Positions 17,489-24,950 of a stretch of DNA of 64,000 nucleotides are shown one piece after another. Both the position numbers and the translations under genes were made by a program. The stretch comes from CBDAQA01 sp965247815 (GTDB taxonomy: Bacteria > Planctomycetota > Phycisphaerae > Tepidisphaerales > Tepidisphaeraceae), in assembly GCA_965247815.1 (NCBI GenBank), contig CBDFHW010000026.1, positions 62,001-126,000 on the forward strand. The letters are read 5' to 3'. Each line of letters begins with the position of its first letter. Positions within the stretch are counted from its first letter, which is position 1. The notes below the pieces were generated by a model that saw only the letters and a program-made list of their open reading frames with translations, was not told the origin of the DNA and made no database searches.

Positions 17489-18844
17489 ATGAGCGACCAA
17501 GACAATATTCTTCGCTATGCGACACCCACGCCAGCGGACCGCCCAGCGCGAAACGTCGAGCGCCTTCTGCTCTGCATCTTTCTTGCAGCCGCGATCGGGT
17601 TTTCGATCGCGCCGATCCGCAACCAGCTCCGCAAGATGCGGCAGCACGAAAACGGGACTAAGGATTATCCGCTCTGGTACGACACCGGATACCGCGAGCT
17701 GCACAATATTTCGCCGTATTACATCGATCGTAACGGTGAATTTCCGTTCATGTACCCGCCTGGGTCGGCCGGTCTGCTCGCGCCCCTGAGCGTCGCGGGC
17801 AAGCTGCCGATGATGCTGTTTCTGGTGCTGCTCAATACGGCCGCCTGGGCGACGTGCATTCTCGCGCCGATTTACCTTCTGACCGGCAGGATCCGCGGGC
17901 AACCGGCGGCGCTCTACTGGGCGCCGAGTCTTATTTGCTGCGTCTTTATCTGGGACACCTACCTGGAAGGGCAGATGGCATTCTGCCTATGCGCGTGCCT
18001 GCTCGGCATGTTGGTTTTCCTCCAGAAGAAAAGGCAATGGTCGGCCGGTTTTCTGCTCGCGCTGGCGGCAGGGTGGAAGGCGTTTCCGATTCTCGCGTTG
18101 CCCTATCTGATGTATCGCCGGCAATGGAAAGCACTAATCTCCACGGCGATCTTCCTCGTCATTTTACTGTTCGTCGTCCCGTCATTGTTCCGCGGCCCCA
18201 GTGGCGCGCTGGACGATCTGAAGACCTGGAAAAACGGAATGATGGCCCCGAACACCCCGGAGCAGATCGGCGGCCCGCATGCCCGCGCCGCCCGCAGCTA
18301 CACCTGGCAGAACGGCTCGCTGCTGGCGGTCGCGCACCGGTGGTTAAGGCCCGTCGTCGCCGACCACGATGACAACGTGCCGCCGATCAAGATCAACGTC
18401 GCGAACGTCGAGTTCAAATCGATCAACCGCATCGTGCTCGTGCTGCAGGGTTGCCTTGGGCTCGCGTACGTCGCGGTCATGCCGTGGAAGCGTGGCAGAA
18501 CGCGATTCACCGACGCCGCAGAAGGATCCATCCTTCTGATCATGATCGTTCTGTTTTGCCCGTTGTCGTTTAACTACAACAATTCCTGGCTGATGTGCGG
18601 CATCACGACAATTCTCTTTTTCGCCACGACCCGCGCGAGATCTTCGTCGCAGGCGCGGATCGCGGTCGGCTGGCTGCTGATCGCAATCTTCTTCCTCGTC
18701 TTCAGTGTCAGCACCCGCGACCCGAACTGGCGATACATTCGGGCGATGGGGAACACGTTTCTGACCGACCTTCTGATTCTAATCGAGCTCGGATGGTTGA
18801 TGGTGATCAGTCATCGCGCGCAAGTAGGCTGTGGAAACGATTGA
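17489..18844 (+). CDS. GT87-family (DUF2029) polyprenol-linked glycosyltransferase
   Basis: A 451-residue integral membrane protein with about 10 hydrophobic helices, of the DUF2029/GT87 type (GT-C fold), which transfers mannose or other sugars from polyprenyl-phosphate donors onto lipid or glycan acceptors on the outer side of the membrane. It keeps the first-loop acidic/aromatic motif (YDTGYRELHNISPYYID) with YPPGSAGLLAPL, and the later AAGWKAFPILALPYL block of the family. The acceptor is unknown. It is separated from the aminotransferase gene by a strong hairpin, so it may have its own promoter, and it faces the FAD reductase gene, which is on the other strand. Confidence 0.75.
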   Translation: MSDQDNILRYATPTPADRPARNVERLLLCIFLAAAIGFSIAPIRNQLRKMRQHENGTKDYPLWYDTGYRELHNISPYYIDRNGEFPFMYPPGSAGLLAPLSVAGKLPMMLFLVLLNTAAWATCILAPIYLLTGRIRGQPAALYWAPSLICCVFIWDTYLEGQMAFCLCACLLGMLVFLQKKRQWSAGFLLALAAGWKAFPILALPYLMYRRQWKALISTAIFLVILLFVVPSLFRGPSGALDDLKTWKNGMMAPNTPEQIGGPHARAARSYTWQNGSLLAVAHRWLRPVVADHDDNVPPIKINVANVEFKSINRIVLVLQGCLGLAYVAVMPWKRGRTRFTDAAEGSILLIMIVLFCPLSFNYNNSWLMCGITTILFFATTRARSSSQARIAVGWLLIAIFFLVFSVSTRDPNWRYIRAMGNTFLTDLLILIELGWLMVISHRAQVGCGND

Positions 18845-18860
18845 AAAACCGACGACCACT

Positions 18861-18960
18861 GCCGTGGCACCGGCGTCCCGCCGGTGCGCTAGCAGGGTAA
18901 ATGGCTCGTAGAAAGGATCGCTGCGCTCGAATTCACGGGCAAGGATGCCCCGTGCCACGG
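18861..18960. repeat. REP-like extragenic palindromic element
   Basis: Between two convergent genes. An inner hairpin (CACCGGCG, TCCC loop region, GCCGGTG; about 18868-18887) lies within outer arms CCGTGGCAC (18862-18870) and GTGCCACGG (18952-18960) that are inverted complements about 80 bases apart. A further part reads ATTCACGGGCAAGGATGCCCCGTG (hairpin GGGCA/TGCCC). This layout, at the 3' ends of convergent genes, is that of a REP/BIME-type extragenic repeat. The core GTGCCACG recurs at 44597-44604 and, inverted, at 50699-50706, both just downstream of genes. Whether it is a genomic family can only be tested by a genome search. Confidence 0.6.
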
Positions 18961-19005
18961 AAGAGATCACGATCATTTCGCGGTTCGAGCTTCGATCGTT
19001 GCCCT

Positions 19006-20652
19006 TTAAATCCTGAGTGTCCGCAATCGGTGCACGCAGGTCACAGCCAACGACCCGTCTCCGACGGCAAAGCCGACACGTTTGGTTGTCCCCGACCGTA
19101 CGTCACCGCCGGCAAGCACGCGTGGGATTGTCGTCTCCAGCGGACAGGGGTCGCGGTCTTTCAACGGCCATTTGCCCGCGCTCACGACCGAAGCGCCGGT
19201 CAACAGATACCCGAGTTCGTCCCGCGCCAGTTCCGGGGGCAACCACTCCGCATGCGGCTCGGCACCAATGAAAACAAAGACCGCCGAGCAGGGCAGACTG
19301 CTGATTTCGCCGGTCTTGTTATTCCTCACCGAGATCGATTCGATCTTGTTTTTACCGTGAATCTCCGAGGTTTCGGTGAAATAGTGGATCTGGATGTTCT
19401 CATTACACTGGATGCGATTCGCCAGGTAATCCGACATCGTCTCGCCGAGCGCCCCTCGGCGGATCAGCATGTGCACCTTGGTCGCGCAGTTCTCGGCCAG
19501 ATACATCGCCGCCTGCCCGGCGGAGTTCCCCGCCCCGACGACCGCCACCTCGGTTCCTTTGTGCGCGCCGGCCTCGACGCTGGTGCAGGCGTAATAGACG
19601 CCGGCCCGTTCGAACCGTTCAGCCCCCGGGACCGTCAACCGACGCCAGGCCACGCCGGTCGCGATCATAACGACGAAAGCTTTCAGCTTCGCACCACAGT
19701 CCAGGTGCAGCACGTGCGGCTTGTCGTCGGAGTCCGAGATTTCGATGCTCTGCACGTCGATCGGGGCCGCCATATGCGCGCCGAATTTCATCATCTGAAG
19801 TGACGCGCGGGTCGCCAGGTCCGCGCCGGAAAGACCGGCGGGGAAACCGATGAAGTTTTCAATCTTCGACGAACCGCTGGTCTGCCCGCCGGGCCCCAGA
19901 CGATCGACCACGATGGTCCGCAGTCCCTCCGACGCGGCGTACACCGCCGCTGCCATTCCCGCCGGACCACCACCGACGATCGCCAGGTCGTAGTCCGCGA
20001 TCGGGCATTCACGCCAGACCCCCGCGCAGGTCGCGAGTTCCCGCAGGGTCGGGTTGGTCAGGACCCGCCCGTCGGTGCATTCAATGACCGGCATCCGTTT
20101 GAAATCCGACAGACCTCGAACCTGTTCCCGGCCGGCGTCGCTGGACGTGTCGATCCAGACGAACGGAACGAAGTTCTTGTGCAGGAATTCGCGAATGCGG
20201 TTCGTGTCGCTGCAATGAGCGTAACCAAAGACTTTGATGCCCAAAATGCCCGCCGCTTGAAGCATCTGTCGTCGCACCTGGAATGCGACCAGCAACTTGT
20301 CGCTGAGCTTAGGCACCGTGTTCAGTAGCTGTCTGAGACGATCGCCCGGCACGCGGAGAACGACTGTTTCGCCTTTCGCGATCGCCGACACGTTCACCGG
20401 CCGGCGCGTCAGCATGTCAATGTCCCCGACGAACTGCCCGGCATGATGCGTCGCAACCACCGCGTTATTATTCGTAGGGTTTGTGATCTCTAAAGCCCCT
20501 GATTCGACGACGAAAAAATCAATGTCCGAGGCCCCTGCGACGAACGCGGGCGTGCCGTCCGGAAGGGTCTCTCGCACGGCGAGTTCCCGCAGAATGTTCA
20601 TTTCGTCGTCGTCGAACGTCGGGAACGCACGCGCGTCTGTACTGTCGCTCAT
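19006..20652 (-). CDS. Fusion: cyclic-nucleotide-binding domain, glutaredoxin-like domain, thioredoxin-reductase-like FAD domain
   Basis: A 548-residue three-part protein. Residues about 15-125 form a cNMP-binding-type domain (DIDFFVVESGALEI). Residues about 137-215 are a thioredoxin/glutaredoxin-like fold (GIKVFGYAHCSDTNRI) with one cysteine only. From about 222 on there is a thioredoxin-reductase-like flavoprotein: the FAD dinucleotide motif VGGGPAGMAAAVYAAS, the NAD(P) motif VVGAGNSAGQAAMYLA, and AGGDVRSGT near the end. At the place of the CxxC of TrxR the sequence is YYACTSVEAG, with a single Cys. Other bacteria carry such fusions annotated as FAD-dependent oxidoreductases. The substrate is unknown. 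A ribosome binding site (AAAGGTG) precedes the ATG. Confidence 0.8.
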   Translation of the reverse strand: MSDSTDARAFPTFDDDEMNILRELAVRETLPDGTPAFVAGASDIDFFVVESGALEITNPTNNNAVVATHHAGQFVGDIDMLTRRPVNVSAIAKGETVVLRVPGDRLRQLLNTVPKLSDKLLVAFQVRRQMLQAAGILGIKVFGYAHCSDTNRIREFLHKNFVPFVWIDTSSDAGREQVRGLSDFKRMPVIECTDGRVLTNPTLRELATCAGVWRECPIADYDLAIVGGGPAGMAAAVYAASEGLRTIVVDRLGPGGQTSGSSKIENFIGFPAGLSGADLATRASLQMMKFGAHMAAPIDVQSIEISDSDDKPHVLHLDCGAKLKAFVVMIATGVAWRRLTVPGAERFERAGVYYACTSVEAGAHKGTEVAVVGAGNSAGQAAMYLAENCATKVHMLIRRGALGETMSDYLANRIQCNENIQIHYFTETSEIHGKNKIESISVRNNKTGEISSLPCSAVFVFIGAEPHAEWLPPELARDELGYLLTGASVVSAGKWPLKDRDPCPLETTIPRVLAGGDVRSGTTKRVGFAVGDGSLAVTCVHRLRTLRI

Positions 20653-20762
20653 AAATCACCTTTGATCCCGTTTGACTTTTGCGGCAAACACCGATGATAG
20701 GCGATATATCTACAGGCCGCAGCCAGCGTGTTTTTGAAGTTGTCCGTCAACGACTGGGAGTT

Positions 20763-21731
20763 ATGGCGACCGAACCGTTGTACAATTCACCCGAATGTGG
20801 CGGCACCCACGATCACGATCATCCGTCCGTGCCCGCGGGCAGGATGGGACTCGCGGTCGTGCTGACGCTAGCTTTCGTCGCGGTCGAAGCGACGGCCGGC
20901 TATTTCGCGCAGAGCCTGGCGCTGCTGTCGGACGCCGGTCATAACTTCGCCGATGCCGCCGCACTCGGCCTGTCGTGGTACGCGCTGTGGATCGCGAAAA
21001 AGCCGTCGCATTCGCGGATGACCTTCGGGTATCACCGCGTCGGCATTCTCGCGGCGTTGCTAAATGCGATGTCGCTGGTGGCGATCGCGCTGCTGATTTT
21101 CTGGGAAGCGGCGGAGCGGTTGCGGCACCCCGAGCCCGCCCACGGATTGGTGATGATCGCGGTAGCAGCCGTCGCCGTGGTCTTAAACCTACTGATCGGT
21201 TCCTGGCTTCATGCCGGGTCGCATCACGATTTAAACGTCCGAGCCGCCCGCCTGCACATGCTGGGGGATGCGGTGTCGGCGGTCGGTGTCGTTGCAGCCG
21301 GCGTCCTGGTCGCCACCACCGGAACCACTCTGGCAGACCCGATCATCTCCTTCGTCATCGGCGGACTTATTCTGCTCAGTTCCTGGGGCGTCCTTAGAGA
21401 AAGTGTCGGCGTGCTGCTCGAAGGGGTACCGGTCGGCACGGACATGGCGGCGGTCGAATCCGACGTCGCCGCGGTCGACGGTGTGCTCGGCGTCCACGAC
21501 CTTCACGTCTGGACGGTCGGCCCCGGCGTGATCGCCGCTAGCCTTCACATTCTGGTCAAGGAACAAACCATTCGCGAGGGCCAGACCGTCGTCGCAGAAG
21601 TCGCCGACCGCCTCCGCCGCGGACATCGAATCAATCACGCGACCGTGCAGTTGGAAACCGACGCCCACAACGCCGGGGAGATGTATTGCTGCATCGAACC
21701 GCACCGGGTTCATCCGGGTCATGGCCATTAA
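20763..21731 (+). CDS. Cation diffusion facilitator (CzcD/ZitB-like metal exporter)
   Basis: About 322 residues. The N-terminal tail is His-rich (THDHDHP), followed by six hydrophobic helices and a cytoplasmic C-terminal domain. The transport-site pairs are in LLSDAGHNFADA (helix 2, HxxxD) and LHMLGDAVSAVGV (helix 5, HxxxD), as in zinc-type CDFs that exchange Zn2+ (Cd2+, Co2+) for protons in the inner membrane. The C-terminal domain keeps GVHDLHVWTVGPG and a histidine-rich end (HRVHPGHGH). A longer frame from 20679 is open but does not resemble the family, and its N-terminus lies in a promoter region divergent from the reductase gene. The metal is inferred from the family. Confidence 0.9.
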   Translation: MATEPLYNSPECGGTHDHDHPSVPAGRMGLAVVLTLAFVAVEATAGYFAQSLALLSDAGHNFADAAALGLSWYALWIAKKPSHSRMTFGYHRVGILAALLNAMSLVAIALLIFWEAAERLRHPEPAHGLVMIAVAAVAVVLNLLIGSWLHAGSHHDLNVRAARLHMLGDAVSAVGVVAAGVLVATTGTTLADPIISFVIGGLILLSSWGVLRESVGVLLEGVPVGTDMAAVESDVAAVDGVLGVHDLHVWTVGPGVIAASLHILVKEQTIREGQTVVAEVADRLRRGHRINHATVQLETDAHNAGEMYCCIEPHRVHPGHGH

Positions 21732-21866
21732 ATTTCAAAGCCGTATGCCACTTCCCGGTCGAATCAACGCAAGACGCCTGTATTAGCACGAGTGCGAGTC
21801 AAATACCCAGGTGTCCGAAGCTGTGCCATTCTCGATTGCGGCCTTGAACAGTGTTAGGATGAAGTT

Positions 21867-22631
21867 ATGAAAGTCGGGGTGCACGTAGGCGGGCCACGCG
21901 GGCTGCTAATTCGAGTCGGTATAGATCAGGCCTTTGGAGGGTGGAACGGCCCCGTCGATCCGGTCTCAAACGAGTTTGTTTACCTCCCAATTCCGGAGAA
22001 GATCGGGACACCATTTCACGACAAACTCGAACGGCAGTACGATGAGTTCGAAGGTCCTCTCGCTCAATTTGGCTCGACATACAATCGAAGTCCGGCTGAC
22101 CTTCACTTCCCAACCGAGTTGTCAAACCACCCCGTGCATCTCGATCCTGACTTCCAGCACCTGACCTATGGCGACGACGGCGGGAGACGTGGATCGGCGA
22201 TTCGAACGATGACATCGGGCGATTTACTCGCGTTCTACGCCGGATTGAAACCTATCACTGCTTGTCGCCACAAATTAGTTTACGCTCTCATTGGCCTTTA
22301 TGTGATAGACGAAGTTGTCGAGATTCACTCGGTTCCCAAGCACCGGTGGTATGAGAATGCACACACCCGAAAGTCGAAACGTGGCCCAAGCGATATCGTC
22401 GTGCGAGCGCGGCGCGGGATCTCGGGCCGACTTGATCGATGCATTCCCATCGGTGAGTGGCGTGCCGGCGCGTATAGAGTCACTAATGATGTGCTCGAAG
22501 CTTGGGGCGGTTTATCGGTCAAAGACGGGTACATTCAACGAAGTGCAAGACCGCCTGCGTTTATGAACCCCGGACGCTTCTCTGAATGGTTCGAAGAACA
22601 AGGCGTCGGATTTCGCGACGGCAACAACTGA
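21867..22631 (+). CDS. Nmad3-like protein (nucleotide-modification-associated domain)
   Basis: A 254-residue protein. Resemblance to the Nmad3 family is seen in the N-terminal LIRVGIDQAFGGWNGPVDP with FVYLPIPE after it, the HLDPDFQHLTYGD block and the SGDLLAFYAGL strand with the ALIGLYVIDEVVE helix/strand that follows. Nmad domains were named for their association with phage and bacterial DNA base-modification genes; the catalytic role is not established. There is a good ribosome binding site (AGGA, 8 bases ahead) and the next gene starts 1 base after the stop, so this is the first gene of a three-gene cassette. Base composition is less GC-rich than that of neighbours, which suggests transfer. 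Assignment is by pattern recognition only; a profile search is needed. Confidence 0.55.
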   Translation: MKVGVHVGGPRGLLIRVGIDQAFGGWNGPVDPVSNEFVYLPIPEKIGTPFHDKLERQYDEFEGPLAQFGSTYNRSPADLHFPTELSNHPVHLDPDFQHLTYGDDGGRRGSAIRTMTSGDLLAFYAGLKPITACRHKLVYALIGLYVIDEVVEIHSVPKHRWYENAHTRKSKRGPSDIVVRARRGISGRLDRCIPIGEWRAGAYRVTNDVLEAWGGLSVKDGYIQRSARPPAFMNPGRFSEWFEEQGVGFRDGNN

Positions 22632-22632
22632 C

Positions 22633-23031
22633 ATGATAATAGATCGCGACTCATCACCAGTGCTGATCGTTCATTTAAGGCAGCCGACACGAGCTGTGAC
22701 CGAGATGCGATCCGATCCGTTCTGGGAGTTCGGTAGCTTTGGCTGCACCGGTTGTCATCGGCGAAATCTGTTACTACCAAGAAAGTCCGAGCGTCTGGAG
22801 GGAGCACGTCTGGCGTTCGCTCAAGGCGGGGCGCTAGGTTTTCGGCTCGTCTTTCTTACCTCTCCGGTGACGGTGATACGTTTGAAGGACCGGTGCGAAT
22901 TGCGGTGGGAGCCAGTGTCGATGCCGTTCAAATACGGGAGCGCTCCTGTCTTAGTCGCAAACAATGGCGACACGGATTTTCCGCTGTTAACGAAAATGAT
23001 TGCCGGCACCGCCACCTCTAATAGATCATGA
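22633..23031 (+). CDS. Cassette protein of unknown function, 132 residues
   Basis: I do not recognise this family. The protein is mixed alpha/beta, mostly soluble, with a conserved-looking block FGCTGCHRRNLLLPRK (CxxCH then basic residues), a GARLAFAQGG segment, and the VTVIRLKDRCELRWEP and NGDTDFPLL strands. There is no signal peptide, so the CxxCH is more likely part of a metal-binding knuckle than a cytochrome c site. The ATG is 1 base after the Nmad3-like stop, and the stop overlaps the ATG of the third gene (ATGA), so it is translated as part of a coupled operon. Its function is probably tied to the Nmad3-like partner. Confidence 0.75.
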   Translation: MIIDRDSSPVLIVHLRQPTRAVTEMRSDPFWEFGSFGCTGCHRRNLLLPRKSERLEGARLAFAQGGALGFRLVFLTSPVTVIRLKDRCELRWEPVSMPFKYGSAPVLVANNGDTDFPLLTKMIAGTATSNRS

Positions 23032-23195
23032 GCGAAGAAAAACTTACGACGCGATTAGACGCAGAACGTCGACGAAGATCAGTTGCACAAAAAGTACTGG
23101 ACGGCGTCGGACCAAGAAAGGTTGTTCAGGGAGTGTCGAACCAAAATGCTGACTTTGACAGAGAAGACTTCAAAGCAATGGTCAGATGCGACTGA
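23028..23195 (+). CDS. Small basic cassette protein, 55 residues
   Basis: A short gene whose ATG overlaps the preceding stop in an ATGA junction, with a TGA at 23193-23195. The protein has an arginine-rich N-terminal helix (RLDAERRRRSVAQKVLDG) and a C-terminal half with acidic and basic residues (ADFDREDFKAMVRCD). No family is recognised. The overlap and the retained frame support translation. It could be a small nucleic-acid-binding subunit or regulator of the two-gene module before it; that is an inference from charge and position. It ends 54 bases before the terminator hairpin of the tRNA gene on the other strand. Confidence 0.6.
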   Translation: MSEEKLTTRLDAERRRRSVAQKVLDGVGPRKVVQGVSNQNADFDREDFKAMVRCD

Positions 23196-23240
23196 GCGTG
23201 TTCAAGATTCTTGAATGCAGCTGATGAGCAACCGCGACTC

Positions 23241-23272
23241 GAACAAAAGCCCTGTTCCTCGCAGAACAGGGC
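23241..23272 (-). terminator. Rho-independent terminator of tRNA-Gln
   Basis: Reading on the minus strand, a 9-bp perfect stem (GCCCTGTTC / GAACAGGGC; 23249-23257 with 23264-23272) and a 6-nt loop are followed by TTTTGTT. It lies 13 bases after the 3' end of the tRNA. Confidence 0.8.
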
Positions 23273-23284
23273 GCACGACCAAAA

Positions 23285-23355
23285 CTGGGGAACTAGGATT
23301 CGAACCTAGACAAAGCGCTCCAGAGGCGCTTGTGCTACCGTTACACCATTCCCCA
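23285..23355 (-). tRNA. tRNA-Gln, anticodon CTG
   Basis: On the minus strand a 71-nt cloverleaf is legible: acceptor stem TGGGGAA pairing with TTCCCCA, D-arm region GTGTAACGGTAGCAC, anticodon stem AGCGC/GCGCT with the loop CTCTGGA (anticodon CTG, reading CAG), and T-arm CTAGG-TTCGAAT-CCTAG. The discriminator base is G and CCA is not encoded. TGGGG with a U1-A72 end is typical of bacterial tRNA-Gln. It is followed by a Rho-independent terminator. It lies 90 bases from the end of the accessory three-gene cassette; tRNA genes are frequent island integration sites. Confidence 0.92.
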
Positions 23356-23432
23356 AAACGGTGCGATAGTTTTGCAGCGGGCGGGGCAAACGTCAAGCGG
23401 GGGAGCGCTTCTTCCCGATCGGCTTGCTGACA

Positions 23433-23762
23433 CTAGGCCATTTGCAGGGTCGCCAACGCGGTCGGGACGTTGTCGCTGAAGTCGAAAACCTTATCGAGGC
23501 CGGTCACCAGGAATGCGCCCCAGAGCTGGTTGGAGATGCCGCATAGCACCAGGCGACGGTCCTTGTTGCTGACGTGTTTTCGAAGCTTTAGCAGGCGGGC
23601 GAGGTTCGACGAATTTAGAAAATGGACGGCACCGAAGTCCAGCACGACGTCGTTGCCGCCGGCGTCGGTCGACTCTTCAACTGCGACGACGTCCTCAGTG
23701 AACTGGGGGTCGTCGGCGAGATGGACTACTGCGATGGTGTCGGACCATTTTTCGATCGGCAT
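23433..23762 (-). CDS. STAS-domain protein (anti-sigma factor antagonist-like)
   Basis: A 109-residue single STAS domain. The fold pattern is the VVLDFGAVHFLNSSNLARLLKL block, where the serine pair after the asparagine corresponds to the phosphorylatable Ser of SpoIIAA/RsbV, and a C-terminal strand/helix GLDKVFDFSDNVPTAL. Such proteins switch anti-sigma factors or serve in multiprotein signalling complexes by Ser phosphorylation. No partner kinase (RsbW/SpoIIAB-type) lies near in the window; the gene stands alone between the tRNA-Gln and the RNase HII-like gene. Confidence 0.85.
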   Translation of the reverse strand: MPIEKWSDTIAVVHLADDPQFTEDVVAVEESTDAGGNDVVLDFGAVHFLNSSNLARLLKLRKHVSNKDRRLVLCGISNQLWGAFLVTGLDKVFDFSDNVPTALATLQMA

Positions 23763-23895
23763 CGGGGGGCCTCCAGTTCGGCCGTACCCTAGCGAGCCTG
23801 ATTCGGATTGGCAATGAACTGTTTGCCGGAGACGCTTCCATCGAGCTGTTCGAATAGCTGGGCAACCACGACGTGGATGAGTGTTCGGCCTGCGG

Positions 23896-24864
23896 TCACC
23901 GGCTTCGGATAAGGTCTTCGTCGAAGACGCCGAGCTCGAGTCTCTTGGCCGCGATGTCCTGCAGGAAGCGTTGGCCGTCCGTGTAATAACCGGCGGTCGG
24001 TTTGAGCTCGGGCAGGTGGGCGAGCCAGAACGAATTGAACCGGCGCATCAACGATTCGCGAAGGTATTTACTCAGCATCGACGCGACGGCGACGGGCATG
24101 CATTGCGACTCGGCTTTTTCGCAGAACACGATTCGAACGCTGTCGGAATCGCGATAGAGCCGGTAGTCGCTGATTCCGTCCGATTCGTCGACCACCTCGA
24201 GCGACCAATCCTCGAACAGCTGGCGAAGGAGCGGGCCGTAATGACCTCGCCCGCCCTGTCGGTCGCAGAAGACGACCAGCCCCTGATCGCCGAAGGTCTG
24301 TAGAAGGTGGTCCAAGTGCGACGCGGCGGCGGAGAACAGCACCGTGCTTTTGTTCCGCGTGACGTCCACCAGCCTGTTGAACTGACGCTCGGGGATCACC
24401 CGCGCCTGCATGTACACGCAGCATGTCTTTGAGCTGTTCATGTCGGCCTTAAGGCCGTTCGATACGACGCGCACGGACGCCGGTTCGTGTTCGAGCGGGA
24501 ACGATTCGCTCGTCCAGGTGCTGTACCAGCCGTGCTCGGCGAGGTCTGGCACCGCATGAGAGGCGGTGATCTGCACGAACTCGTCGAGAGACTCGGGCCA
24601 GCGCCCCAGCGTTGCGGTGATGGCAAGCACCGCCCGCTCCAGTTCTTTCAAGCCGGCCGCGGGGGTGTAGACCAGTTTGCTGTCGTTGACGTGCAGCTTT
24701 CGACCGGTTTTCGACCGGGACTTACCGACACTTTTCCGGAGCGCTTTCCACAGACACGGGATTTCATCGGGTGCCGCGGCTTGGACATCGAACGCGCAGC
24801 ATCCGACCACCAGTGGCCCCAACAGCGGCCCGTAACCTGCTTCGTCGATCCCGGCCAGAATCAT
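23896..24864 (-). CDS. Divergent RNase HII-like protein
   Basis: About 322 residues, longer than RNase HII (about 200). The N-terminus (LAGIDEAGYGPLLGPLVVG) matches the RNase HII GIDEAG motif, where Asp and Glu bind metal. VNDSKLVY matches the D/K block; a later Asp lies in VFCDRQGGRGHY, and MLSKYLRES resembles the final helix. Between them are extra segments of about 100 residues. The likely fold is RNase H-like, with RNA of RNA/DNA hybrids as the probable substrate, but the changed motif spacing means the substrate could differ. Start: ATG at 24864 with a GTG in front of it; the gene is divergent from the aldo/keto reductase gene. Confidence 0.7.
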   Translation of the reverse strand: MILAGIDEAGYGPLLGPLVVGCCAFDVQAAAPDEIPCLWKALRKSVGKSRSKTGRKLHVNDSKLVYTPAAGLKELERAVLAITATLGRWPESLDEFVQITASHAVPDLAEHGWYSTWTSESFPLEHEPASVRVVSNGLKADMNSSKTCCVYMQARVIPERQFNRLVDVTRNKSTVLFSAAASHLDHLLQTFGDQGLVVFCDRQGGRGHYGPLLRQLFEDWSLEVVDESDGISDYRLYRDSDSVRIVFCEKAESQCMPVAVASMLSKYLRESLMRRFNSFWLAHLPELKPTAGYYTDGQRFLQDIAAKRLELGVFDEDLIRSR

Positions 24865-24950
24865 CACCGAATGGTAAACAGAAACGTTCTCAACACCAAA
24901 ACCAGCCCGGGGATGACAACGAGGCGACCGACGCGAGCTATAGTCCGTTT

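Noticed and set aside
18901..19803. Open frame of 300 codons on the plus strand over the FAD fusion protein and the repeat element
   Set aside because: Antisense to a well-supported flavoprotein and starts inside the REP-like element.
21785..21803. CIRCE-like TTAGCAC...GAGTGC
   Set aside because: The spacing is 0 bases instead of 9 and no chaperone gene follows.
22740..22775. CxxCH motif in the 132-residue cassette protein, as in cytochrome c
   Set aside because: No signal peptide and no haem-protein context; a metal knuckle is more likely.
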